Positions 7,291-14,511 of a DNA stretch of 17,940 bases are shown here, in pieces. The translations under genes and the position numbers were made by a program. The notes below the pieces were generated by a model. It saw only the letters and a program-made list of their open reading frames with translations, was not told the origin of the DNA and did no database searches. Each line of letters opens with the position of its first letter. The stretch's first letter is position 1. Source of the stretch: Massilia sp. (GTDB lineage: Bacteria; Pseudomonadota; Gammaproteobacteria; Burkholderiales; Burkholderiaceae_D); NCBI GenBank assembly GCA_028291845.1, contig JAQGNM010000126.1, positions 1 to 17,940 of the forward strand, given 5' to 3'.

Positions 7291-8814
7291 ATGAATACTG
7301 TAAGCACCCCCCCGCGCCCGCCGGCGATTCGCATGTCGACCGGCATTGCCGGACTCGACGACATCCTGTGCGGCGGCCTGACCGCCCAGCGCGTCTACCT
7401 GGTGGAGGGTTCGCCCGGCACCGGCAAGACCACCCTGGGCCTGCAGTTTCTGCTCAACGGCATCGAGCGCGGCGAGTCGGGGCTGTACATCACCCTGTCG
7501 GAAACGGCGGACGAGCTCGACGCCGTCGCCCACAGCCACGGCTGGACCACCGATCAACTGCACGTGTTCGAACTGGCCACCGACGACGCTCTCGATCCGG
7601 AGTCGCAGCAGTCGGTGTTCCACCCGTCCGAAGTGGAGCTGGGCGAAACCACCCAGAGCGTAATGGACATTGTCGACCGCATCAAGCCGGCGCGGGTGGT
7701 GTTCGACAGCCTGTCGGAGATGCGCCTGCTGGCGCAAAATCCACTGCGCTACCGCCGCCAGATCCTGGCCTTGAAACAGTTTTTCGCCTCGCGCCAGTGC
7801 ACCGTATTGTTGTTGGACGACAAGTCGAACCTGGCCGACCAGCATTTGCACAGCATCGCCCACGGCGTCCTCAGCCTCGAGCAGGCCGCCCAGGAGTTCG
7901 GCAAGGAACGGCGCCGCTGCATCGTCATCAAAATGCGTGGCATTAAATTTCGCGGCGGTTTCCACGACTACATCCTGGAAACCGGCGGCATCCGCATGTT
8001 CCCGCGGCTGGTGGCCAACGAGCATGTCGGCGAATTCGTCGCCCGCGTCAGCGCCACCGGCTCGACCGGCCTCGACACCCTGCTGGGCGGCGGCCTGACC
8101 GCCGGCACCAACACCCTGATCGCCGGCCCGTCCGGCATCGGCAAGACCAGCATGACGGTGCGCTGCGTGCTGACCGCCCTCGAACGGGGCGAACACGCGG
8201 CGTTCTACCTGTTCGACGAGGGCCTGGGCACCTTCCACATGCGCGCCCAGGCGCTCGGCATGGACCTCAAGCCCTATATCGACAACGGCCAGCTGAGTAT
8301 TTTCCATATCGACCCGGCCGAACTGTCGCCTGGCGAATTCGCCCAAAAGCTGCGCGACGCAGTGGAATTGAAAAATGTCACTTTTCTCGTCATCGACAGC
8401 CTCAATGCCTACCTGCAGGCGATGCCCGGCGAGCAGTATCTGATCTTGCAGATGCATGAACTGCTGTCCTATCTGAACCAGAAAGGCGTGACCACCATGA
8501 TGGTGCTGGGCCAGCATGGCCTGATCGGCGAAGTGCGCTCGGACATCGACCTCAGCTACCTGTCCGACAGCACGGTGCTGCTGCGCTTTTTCGAATCGAA
8601 CGGCCGCCTGCGGCGCGCCATCACGATCATGAAAAACCGCACCTCCGACCACGCCATGTCGATTCATGAACTGCAACTCGGCCCGGAAGGCTTGATGATC
8701 GGCGAACCGCTGCTCGGCTTCGAAGGCGTGCTCAGCGGCCTGCCCACCTACCGCGGTTCGACGCCGATGATGGGCGGGCCGGCCGCCGCTGGACAAACCA
8801 GTGATCAGCACTAA
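7291..8814 (+). CDS. KaiC-family double-RecA-domain ATPase
   Basis: This 507-residue protein has two tandem KaiC/RecA-like domains. CI (about 12-250) has Walker A GSPGTGKT (40-47) and a VVFDSLSEMR Walker B. CII (about 255-490) has Walker A GPSGIGKT (279-286) and FLVIDSLNAYL. The length matches KaiC (about 500-520 residues). By-eye comparison with cyanobacterial KaiC shows three points. The CI catalytic Glu pair reads Ser70-Glu71. The CII pair reads Asp309-Glu310. The CII phosphosites Ser431/Thr432 correspond to Ser422/Tyr423 in DLSYLSD. No kaiA or kaiB is nearby. The gene overlaps the downstream histidine kinase by 14 bp, so the two products very likely act together. No clear Shine-Dalgarno precedes ATG 7291, but a five-codon frame (7277-7294) ends across this ATG, suggesting translational coupling. 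A start at Met15 (7333) is possible. Confidence 0.9.
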   Translation: MNTVSTPPRPPAIRMSTGIAGLDDILCGGLTAQRVYLVEGSPGTGKTTLGLQFLLNGIERGESGLYITLSETADELDAVAHSHGWTTDQLHVFELATDDALDPESQQSVFHPSEVELGETTQSVMDIVDRIKPARVVFDSLSEMRLLAQNPLRYRRQILALKQFFASRQCTVLLLDDKSNLADQHLHSIAHGVLSLEQAAQEFGKERRRCIVIKMRGIKFRGGFHDYILETGGIRMFPRLVANEHVGEFVARVSATGSTGLDTLLGGGLTAGTNTLIAGPSGIGKTSMTVRCVLTALERGEHAAFYLFDEGLGTFHMRAQALGMDLKPYIDNGQLSIFHIDPAELSPGEFAQKLRDAVELKNVTFLVIDSLNAYLQAMPGEQYLILQMHELLSYLNQKGVTTMMVLGQHGLIGEVRSDIDLSYLSDSTVLLRFFESNGRLRRAITIMKNRTSDHAMSIHELQLGPEGLMIGEPLLGFEGVLSGLPTYRGSTPMMGGPAAAGQTSDQH

Positions 8815-10504
8815 GGACGAAGAACGCATCCTGATCCTGTCGCCGTGGGGCCGCGACGGTGAAGTCATGCGCGCGGCCCTGCAGCGCGAAGGTTTTAATT
8901 GCGACCTGCTGGCCGACTTCGACACCCTGGCCCTGCGCATCCGCGCCGGCGCCGGCGCCGCCCTGGTCACCGAGGAAGCCTTGCACCAGGTCGACCTGCG
9001 CGCCCTCGGCACCTTTCTGGCCGAGCAGGAATCCTGGTCCGACTTCCCCTTCGTGGTGCTGGTGTCCAAGCGCGTCTCGCACGACAGTTTGCCGGCCAGA
9101 AACGCCCTGAGCGAACTGGGCAACGTAATCCTGCTGGAGCGCCCCCTCAATGCGCGCACCCTGCACAGCGCGATGGCCTCGGTGATGCGCGGCCGCCGCC
9201 GCCAGTACCAGGCGCGCGATGTCCTGGCCGACCGCACCCGCACCGCCGAACGGCTCAGCCGCAGCCAGGCCGAGCTGATGCGCCTGAACGAGACGCTGGA
9301 AGCGCACATTTCGTCGCGCACGCGCGAACTGGCGCAGGCCAACGACCGCCTCACCAATGAAATGTTCGAGCGTGAACGGGTGCAGCAAGCCATGGTGCAG
9401 CTGCAAAAAATGGAGGCGGTCGGCCGCCTCACCGGCGGCATCGCCCACGATTTCAACAACCTGCTCAATGTGGTGCAGGGCAGCATGGATCTGATCCTGA
9501 TGTTGTCGAGCGACGAAGGCGCCAGGCGCCGCGCCGAAGTGGCGCGCCGCGCCTGCGAACGGGGCGCCAAGCTGACCAGCCAGTTGCTGGCGTTTTCACG
9601 CAACCAGACCCTCAATTTGCGCCCGGTCGGAGTGGCGGCGATTTTCGACGGCGTGCGCGAGTTGGTGGCGGCTTCGCTCGGCTCGCGGGTGGCGGTGTCG
9701 TTCAAGGTGGAGCCGACCGCGCGCCACGTCTTCGCCGACGCCAACCAGATGGAAATGGCGCTGCTCAACCTGGCCATCAATGCCCGCGACGCCATGCCCG
9801 AGGGCGGCCAGTTGCGCTTCTCGGCCAGCGTCACGGCCCCGCCGGCGGGCCTGTTGCGCGCCGGCGAATACGTGCGCTTTGCCGTCACCGACACCGGCAC
9901 CGGTATGACGGCCGAAGTGGCAAGCCGCGTGTTCGAACCGTTTTTCACCACCAAGGAAGTCGGCCAGGGCACCGGTCTCGGCTTGTCGCAGGTGTACGGC
10001 ATGGCCGTGCAATCGGGCGGCGCTGCCCGCGTGGTGAGCGAGCCGGGCCAGGGCGCCACCGTCGAAATCTGGCTGCCGTGCGCCCACGCGCCGGAACAGG
10101 CCGACCGCGCCGATGATGCCCTGGCGTCGCGCCCGCACGCCGGCGCCCGCCTGCTGCTGGTGGAAGACGACGATTCGGTGCGCCAGCTGATGGCCGAGTC
10201 GCTCGAAGCGATCGGCTACACCGTCACCCAGGCCGCCGACGGCGAGAGCGCCCTGATCATGTTGCGCCAGGCGCGCCCGGACTTGCTGATCACCGATTAC
10301 CTGATGCCGGGCATGACCGGTGCGGAATTGATGCAGAAGGTGCGCGTCCAGGCGCCGGATCTGCCGATGATCATCGCCACCGGATATGCCGATATGAAAG
10401 CGATCGAAGAAGTGATCGGCGAGAATCAGCTTTTAAGAAAGCCGTTTCCCCTGGCGGAGCTGGCGGCGACGGTGGCGCGGGCGCTGGAAACAGAGGCCCA
10501 TTAG
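8801..10504 (+). CDS. Hybrid histidine kinase with degenerate N-terminal receiver and C-terminal receiver
   Basis: This 567-residue, apparently cytosolic protein starts at GTG 8801, inside the end of the kaiC-like gene. Residues 1-130 look like a receiver fold (RILILSP, PFVVLVSKR, NVILLERPLN) without the acidic pocket or phosphoacceptor Asp. A coiled coil (about 130-200) leads to a HisKA domain with His216 in GGIAHDFNNLLN. The HATPase domain has an N-box (NLAINARDAM), G1 (DTGTGM) and F/G2 boxes (FEPFFTTKEVGQGTGLGLS). The C-terminal receiver has VEDDD, Asp499 in LITDYLMPG and Lys in RKPFP. There are no membrane segments. It should autophosphorylate at His216 and pass phosphate to Asp499. No DNA-binding output is present, so another partner is needed. 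Overlap with the KaiC-like gene suggests KaiC provides its input. A terminator follows at 10573. Confidence 0.92.
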   Translation: MISTKDEERILILSPWGRDGEVMRAALQREGFNCDLLADFDTLALRIRAGAGAALVTEEALHQVDLRALGTFLAEQESWSDFPFVVLVSKRVSHDSLPARNALSELGNVILLERPLNARTLHSAMASVMRGRRRQYQARDVLADRTRTAERLSRSQAELMRLNETLEAHISSRTRELAQANDRLTNEMFERERVQQAMVQLQKMEAVGRLTGGIAHDFNNLLNVVQGSMDLILMLSSDEGARRRAEVARRACERGAKLTSQLLAFSRNQTLNLRPVGVAAIFDGVRELVAASLGSRVAVSFKVEPTARHVFADANQMEMALLNLAINARDAMPEGGQLRFSASVTAPPAGLLRAGEYVRFAVTDTGTGMTAEVASRVFEPFFTTKEVGQGTGLGLSQVYGMAVQSGGAARVVSEPGQGATVEIWLPCAHAPEQADRADDALASRPHAGARLLLVEDDDSVRQLMAESLEAIGYTVTQAADGESALIMLRQARPDLLITDYLMPGMTGAELMQKVRVQAPDLPMIIATGYADMKAIEEVIGENQLLRKPFPLAELAATVARALETEAH

Positions 10505-10520
10505 GCTGGCAGCCGCCGGT

Positions 10521-10553
10521 AAGGTAAAGACAAGGTAAAAACAGGGTAAAAAC
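10521..10553. repeat. Three phased 11-bp tandem repeats
   Basis: AAGGTAAAGAC, AAGGTAAAAAC and AGGGTAAAAAC follow one another without gaps in the short region after the kinase stop. A partial GGTAA precedes them. The 11-bp period is close to one DNA helical turn, as in phased binding sites. The array lies between the stop codon and the terminator, so it is transcribed with the operon. Confidence 0.75.
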
Positions 10554-10572
10554 GATCCTGCTGAACGCGCAT

Positions 10573-10607
10573 GGGACAGCCTCGCCGGGTGGCTGTCCCG
10601 TTTTGTT
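10573..10607 (+). terminator. Intrinsic terminator of the KaiC/kinase operon
   Basis: GGGACAGCC (10573-10581) pairs perfectly with GGCTGTCCC (10591-10599) around a 9-base loop. It is followed by GTTTTGTT. It lies 68 bases after the kinase stop, before the next gene on the same strand. The stem sequence recalls the GGGACAG arm of the palindromic elements elsewhere in the window. Confidence 0.8.
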
Positions 10608-10671
10608 ATCTGAGGCAAAATCAAGGCTGACCGCACACAACGCACGCGCCTGTTTGCGCAACGCATAGTTA

Positions 10672-10680
10672 TGCTATAAG
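10672..10680 (+). promoter_or_regulatory. Extended -10 promoter candidate for the AI-2E family gene
   Basis: TGCTATAAG is an extended -10 (TGn plus TATAAG), 30 bases before the TTG start at 10711. A -35-like TTGCGC at 10654-10659 is 15 bases away, too close for the ideal spacing, but an extended -10 can work with a poor -35. Confidence 0.4.
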
Positions 10681-10710
10681 TGTCCCCAGTCCACCTCTAG
10701 TCTGTTTATT

Positions 10711-12612
10711 TTGAAACGTCTTACGCCCATCGCCGTCATTGCCGCTACTTGCGTCTTAGCACTGCTGTACTTCGGCCGCGATGTGTTGCAGCCGATCGCC
10801 CTCGCTTCCATCCTCAGCCTGATGATCGCGCCGCTGGTACGGCAGTTGCGCCGGCGTGGCCGTCTGGGACAGATGCCGGCGACCCTGGTGGCCGTCGTCA
10901 TCGCCGCCAGCACCGTCGCCGCCATCGGCACCGTGCTGGCGTTCCAGCTGGCGGCGGTGGCGGGCGACTTGCCGAAGTACCGCGCCGCCATCCGCTACAA
11001 GATCGAAAAAGTGCGCGAAGTGACCGAACGTCCGTTCGCCCGGCTGGAAGCGGAACTGAACTCGGTGTCGCCGGCCGTCCCGGCCGGCCCGCCGGCGGCC
11101 ACCGCCGTCACCAGGAAAGGCCAGCCGCAGCTGGTCGTCAACCCGTCGCAACCGCTGCCGGTTGAAATCCGCGCGCCCAAGGTGACCACCAAGGATGCCA
11201 TCATGCGCGTGGTGGCCTACGCCTGGGGTCCGGTGGGCGAGGCCGGCATCGTGCTGGTGCTGCTGATATTCATTTTGCTGGAACACGATTCGCTGCGCGA
11301 CCGCCTGGTCATGTTCGCCGGCCAGTCCGAACGGCGCCGCACCATCAAGGCGCTGTCGGACGCCACTGCCGGCATTTCGCGCTTTTTCTTTTCGCAACTG
11401 GTGGTCAACGTCACCTTCGGCACCGTGCTGGGCGTGGGCCTGTGGATCGCCGGCATTCCGCACGCCGCCGTGTTCGGCGCTCTGGCGGCCATGCTGCGCT
11501 TCGTGCCCTACCTGGGGGTGATGATTGCCGCCGCCGCCATGACCTTGTTTGTCGCCGCCATCGACCCGGGCTGGCAGCTGGCGGTATCGTGCCTGACGAT
11601 GTTCCTGGTGATCGAGGTGGTGGTGGCCCACATCGTCGAGCCGAAGGTGTACGGCCGCAGCGCCGGCATGTCGCCGCTGGCGATCATCATCTCGGCGCTG
11701 TTCTGGGCCGCCATCTGGGGCCCGATCGGCCTGCTGCTGTCGACCCCGCTCACCTTGTGCCTGGTGGTGGCCGGCCGCCACGTGCGTTCGCTGGAAACCT
11801 TCTCGACCCTGCTTGGCCACGCCACCAGCATGAGCGCTGCCGAACGCATCTACCAGCGCTTCCTGCTGGGCGACACCCGCGCCATCATCGCCGATGCCCG
11901 CACCTACCTGCGCCGCTCCAGCTTTGCGCGCTATTGCGATCAGATCTTGCTGCCCGGCCTGGTGCTGGCGGTCAGCGACCATGAACTGGGCCAGACCGAC
12001 GAGGCGCAGGAAAAACGCGTGCGCGCCACCATCGCCGAAGTGGCGGCCACCCTCACCCCCATCTCGAACGCGCCGAACCGCCGCGCGCGCCGCCGCGACG
12101 TCTCGCTGCTCGACGCCAACGTCGGCGCCCACCTGCGCCAGATGCGCGAAGCGCGGCTGGGCCGCTGGCAGGGTTCGCTCGACGTCGCCGATCACTCGGT
12201 GGTGCTGTGCGTGGGCTTGCCCTCGGAACGCGACGACCTGCTCACCGAACTGCTGGTGCGCTCGCTGCGCGAAGTCGGCGTCGACGCCCGCAGCGTGACT
12301 GCCACCGTCGAGCGCGACGTCCCCGACAACCGCCGTCCCGACCTGGTGTCGACCATCTTCCTGGCCTACCCCGCCGCCGAAGCCCTGGAGCAATGGCTGG
12401 TGGCGGCGCGCGAAATGCGCACCAATTTGCCGCACGCGCTGCTGGCCACCATCCGCCTGCCGTTCGACGAGGACACCCCCCACCAGGCTATCGTCGATAC
12501 CCAGGTCGACATGGTGCTGCGCTCCTTCGAAGAGGGCCTGGCCTTCGTGCTGCCCGACGAAAAGGCGAGAAAGCGCGGCATTGCGCCGTATTCGATGGCG
12601 GCAGCTGCCTGA
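10711..12612 (+). CDS. AI-2E family (PerM/TqsA-type) membrane protein with long C-terminal extension
   Basis: This is a 633-residue protein. Residues 1 to about 365 form an AI-2E family transporter with about seven or eight hydrophobic helices. They include the N-terminal pair around YFGRDVLQPIALASILSLMI, a soluble loop (about 95-160), and the conserved late block RFVPYLGVMIA, IVEPKVYG, LFWAAIWGPIGLLLSTPLTL. Family members transport small molecules or ions (for example autoinducer-2 export by TqsA). The substrate is not predictable here. Residues about 366-633 are an additional soluble part. It contains a basic segment (NRRARRRDVSLLD) and, from about residue 495, a Rossmann-like pattern (VVLCVGLPSERDDLLTELLV). 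The usual family length is about 350-380 residues. The start is TTG at 10711, chosen because the first helix begins at once and an extended -10 lies 30 bp upstream. Confidence 0.87.
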   Translation: MKRLTPIAVIAATCVLALLYFGRDVLQPIALASILSLMIAPLVRQLRRRGRLGQMPATLVAVVIAASTVAAIGTVLAFQLAAVAGDLPKYRAAIRYKIEKVREVTERPFARLEAELNSVSPAVPAGPPAATAVTRKGQPQLVVNPSQPLPVEIRAPKVTTKDAIMRVVAYAWGPVGEAGIVLVLLIFILLEHDSLRDRLVMFAGQSERRRTIKALSDATAGISRFFFSQLVVNVTFGTVLGVGLWIAGIPHAAVFGALAAMLRFVPYLGVMIAAAAMTLFVAAIDPGWQLAVSCLTMFLVIEVVVAHIVEPKVYGRSAGMSPLAIIISALFWAAIWGPIGLLLSTPLTLCLVVAGRHVRSLETFSTLLGHATSMSAAERIYQRFLLGDTRAIIADARTYLRRSSFARYCDQILLPGLVLAVSDHELGQTDEAQEKRVRATIAEVAATLTPISNAPNRRARRRDVSLLDANVGAHLRQMREARLGRWQGSLDVADHSVVLCVGLPSERDDLLTELLVRSLREVGVDARSVTATVERDVPDNRRPDLVSTIFLAYPAAEALEQWLVAAREMRTNLPHALLATIRLPFDEDTPHQAIVDTQVDMVLRSFEEGLAFVLPDEKARKRGIAPYSMAAAA

Positions 12613-12647
12613 TATCCGCCATGCCAATGGCTGCCTGCAACGCGATT

Positions 12648-12656
12648 TGCTATCCT
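12648..12656 (+). promoter_or_regulatory. Extended -10 promoter candidate for the cytochrome gene
   Basis: TGCTATCCT (TGn plus TATCCT) lies 34 bases before the cytochrome ATG, with TGGCTG at the -35 position (about 12628-12633). This is a modest match. It resembles the promoter candidate of the upstream AI-2E gene, and no terminator was seen between the two genes. Confidence 0.3.
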
Positions 12657-12689
12657 GATTCACGCTCCTCTGATTAAAGTTGCCCTTCG

Positions 12690-13220
12690 ATGCGAATTTT
12701 GTTTTCTTCATTCGTGTTGCTGCTGCCCTTGCTGGCGCCGTCGGTAGCGCGCGCGGTGCAGCCAACGCCAGCGCAAGCATCAGCACATGTATCAGCGCAT
12801 GTATCAGCGTCCGCAGCCACGCCCGCAGTCACGCCGGCAGCCAAGCTGCCAGCCACGCCGGCGGGCGCCACTCGCGCCGCGTCCGCCAGCGATGGCGCCG
12901 CCGCTGCCTCCGCCGCCAGCATCGCCGCCGGCCAGCGGGTATTCGCCCTTTGCGCCTCCTGCCACCAGATCGGCGGCCGCGTCGGCGCCGCCTTCGGTCC
13001 GCAATTGACGGGTATCGTTGGCCGCCCTGCCGCCGCCACGACCGATTTCAAGTATTCGCCCGCCATGAAAGCGTCGCACCTGGTGTGGACCGAGCAAAAC
13101 CTGGCCGCCTTTATCCGCGATCCGAAAAAAGTCGTCCCTGGCACCAGCATGCGCTTCTGGGGCTTGAGCGACGAGCGCCAGATTGCCGACCTGCTGGCGT
13201 ACCTGCGCTCGGTGAAATAA
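12690..13220 (+). CDS. Exported class I c-type cytochrome
   Basis: This 176-residue protein has a signal peptide (MRILFSSFVLLLPLLAPSVARA, cleavage near residue 22). A low-complexity Ala/Pro/Thr/Ser-rich linker (about 23-78) contains SAHV repeats, and one mono-haem cytochrome c domain follows. The haem site is CASCH (Cys88, Cys91, His92). Met154 in GTSMRFWG is the likely sixth ligand, and FGPQLTGIVGR is typical of the cytochrome c2/c550-like group. It is predicted to be a periplasmic, possibly linker-tethered electron carrier. The partner oxidase or dehydrogenase is not in the window. In the linker DNA a 12-bp unit (CATGTATCAGCG) is repeated in tandem at 12786-12809, in frame. It lies 77 bp after the AI-2E gene on the same strand. 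Confidence 0.92.
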   Translation: MRILFSSFVLLLPLLAPSVARAVQPTPAQASAHVSAHVSASAATPAVTPAAKLPATPAGATRAASASDGAAAASAASIAAGQRVFALCASCHQIGGRVGAAFGPQLTGIVGRPAAATTDFKYSPAMKASHLVWTEQNLAAFIRDPKKVVPGTSMRFWGLSDERQIADLLAYLRSVK

Positions 13221-13305
13221 GCCGCCGGCGGGCTGGCAAGCGTGAAGCGTGGCGTCGATCCCGGCCAAGGCCGCGCAGCCCGCCTGCCCGGGCGCCGCGG
13301 GCGCT

Positions 13306-13361
13306 GCGTCATCCGGTGAGCGTCATCCGGTGAGCGTCACCCGGTGAGCGTCACCCGGTGA
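13306..13361. repeat. Four-copy 14-bp tandem repeat overlapping the DUF2382 stop codon
   Basis: The unit GCGTCATCCGGTGA is present at 13306-13319 and 13320-13333. The variant GCGTCACCCGGTGA is present at 13334-13347 and 13348-13361. Copies are contiguous and exact apart from the T/C change, which splits them into two pairs. Each contains the near-palindrome TCACCCGGTGA. The last copy covers the stop codon and final codons of the minus-strand DUF2382 gene. The array therefore looks like a duplication growing outward from the end of that gene. Confidence 0.9.
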
Positions 13362-14511
13362 TCTTCTCCCAGCCGTGGCGCACCGCGGCTTTGAAGTCAT
13401 CCCAGAGCGATCCCGGATTGCGCTTCTCCCAATCGCTGCGCAAGCTCGGTTCGACATCGTTCCAGGCCCGGCCCCGGTAACTGTCCTGCCCCGCCATGCC
13501 CAGGCCATAGCTGTACGCCGGCAGATAATCGTCGTAGCTGCGGCCACTGCCGCTGTAGTTGCTGGCGTAATGCTGGCGGAAATAATTGTCGCTGTCGCTG
13601 CTCGATGTGGCCGAAGGGGGGAGCTGTTCGACCTCGACTTCGGTGCGCAGCAAGGTTTCGGCGATTTTCTGGTCGTGCTCGCTGACCTGTTTGGCGACCA
13701 CGACTTCCTCGACCACCCGCGCAGTTTTTTCGACCACCGCTTCTTCCGCCGTTTCACGCACTTCGATGGATTTTTCCTGGAAGTTGCTCAGATCGGCCAG
13801 ATTGGCCGCTGCCGGCTGGTCGACCGGGCGCCGCTCGACGCTGACATGTTCTTCGCGCAGGCTGACCGTTTCCGACACCGGCGTCTCACGCAGGCGCTGG
13901 AAGATGCGCAAGCCGCCGCGCTGCACCGCTCGTTTGCCCACTTTCAAGGACTCTTCGATCACCGGCAGCACCGTCCCTTCGGCAGCGCGCTGTTGTGACC
14001 CAGCCTGCCCGCCCTGCACGTTGCCCTGTGGATTGTCTGTCGCCGACTGCGCCGACATTCCCGCGGATTGTTGCGAACCCGCTTGCTGCATCGGCATGCT
14101 GGCCGTCACCCCGGCGCCGCCCTTGAGGAATTGCCCGTCCGACTCTTCATCGATATCGACCGGTCCGTACCGCTCGACGATATCGGCGGCGCGCTCGATT
14201 TCTCTTTCTTCCGTGGCCGCCACCGTCAGCACATGCTGGCCGCGCGCCACCGCCGCGCTGTATGGCGCCGAATATTTGCTGTCCTCCGTGCCGAACAGCT
14301 CGGAAAAAAAGTGGCGGATACCGGCGCCGAACGAGTGGCTGCCCGGGTCGCCGCTGGCGCCAGCCTGCGCGCCTGTGCCTGTACCTGTGCCGCCGCCGGC
14401 CGCACCGTCCTGGCGTATCTCGGCGCTGGAGAACCCGGCTGCCCGCAATTCATCCTTGGCCAACTGGGCGTCGGCATGGTTATCGAACACTGCGATCAAT
14501 GTGTGTTGCAT
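13351..14511 (-). CDS. DUF2382 stress protein with 17M-like N-domain (internal start product)
   Basis: This is the 386-residue product expected from ATG 14511, which follows TTTGGAGG with an ideal six-base spacing. Residues 1-120 match the YflT/general-stress-protein-17M-like fold (MQHTLIAVFDNHADAQLAKD, GQHVLTVAATEEREIERA). Residues 137-178 are a Gln/Ser/Gly-rich linker. Residues 179-295 are a DUF2382 module (VLPVIEESLKVGKRAVQRGG, REEHVSVERRPVD). Residues 308-386 form a Tyr/Trp-rich tail ending in WEKITG. The N-terminus starts exactly where the domain starts, which is why this start is preferred for the downstream half. The upstream half (14512-15051) would then be a separate DUF2382 protein lacking its own stop codon. 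Confidence 0.7.
   Translation of the reverse strand: MQHTLIAVFDNHADAQLAKDELRAAGFSSAEIRQDGAAGGGTGTGTGAQAGASGDPGSHSFGAGIRHFFSELFGTEDSKYSAPYSAAVARGQHVLTVAATEEREIERAADIVERYGPVDIDEESDGQFLKGGAGVTASMPMQQAGSQQSAGMSAQSATDNPQGNVQGGQAGSQQRAAEGTVLPVIEESLKVGKRAVQRGGLRIFQRLRETPVSETVSLREEHVSVERRPVDQPAAANLADLSNFQEKSIEVRETAEEAVVEKTARVVEEVVVAKQVSEHDQKIAETLLRTEVEVEQLPPSATSSSDSDNYFRQHYASNYSGSGRSYDDYLPAYSYGLGMAGQDSYRGRAWNDVEPSLRSDWEKRNPGSLWDDFKAAVRHGWEKITG

Noticed and set aside
7192..10059. 955-codon open frame on the minus strand, antisense to the KaiC-like and kinase genes
   Set aside because: Its translation is arginine/alanine/glutamine-rich without motifs, and the opposite strand carries two complete, well-conserved genes. 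Long antisense frames are expected at this GC content and codon bias.
10756..12786. 676-codon minus-strand frame opposite the AI-2E gene
   Set aside because: It is His/Gln/Arg-rich without domains, while the plus strand encodes a clear membrane protein.
13306..13361. CRISPR-like reading of the 14-bp tandem repeat
   Set aside because: Units are contiguous with no spacers, and no cas genes are present. It is a simple tandem repeat.
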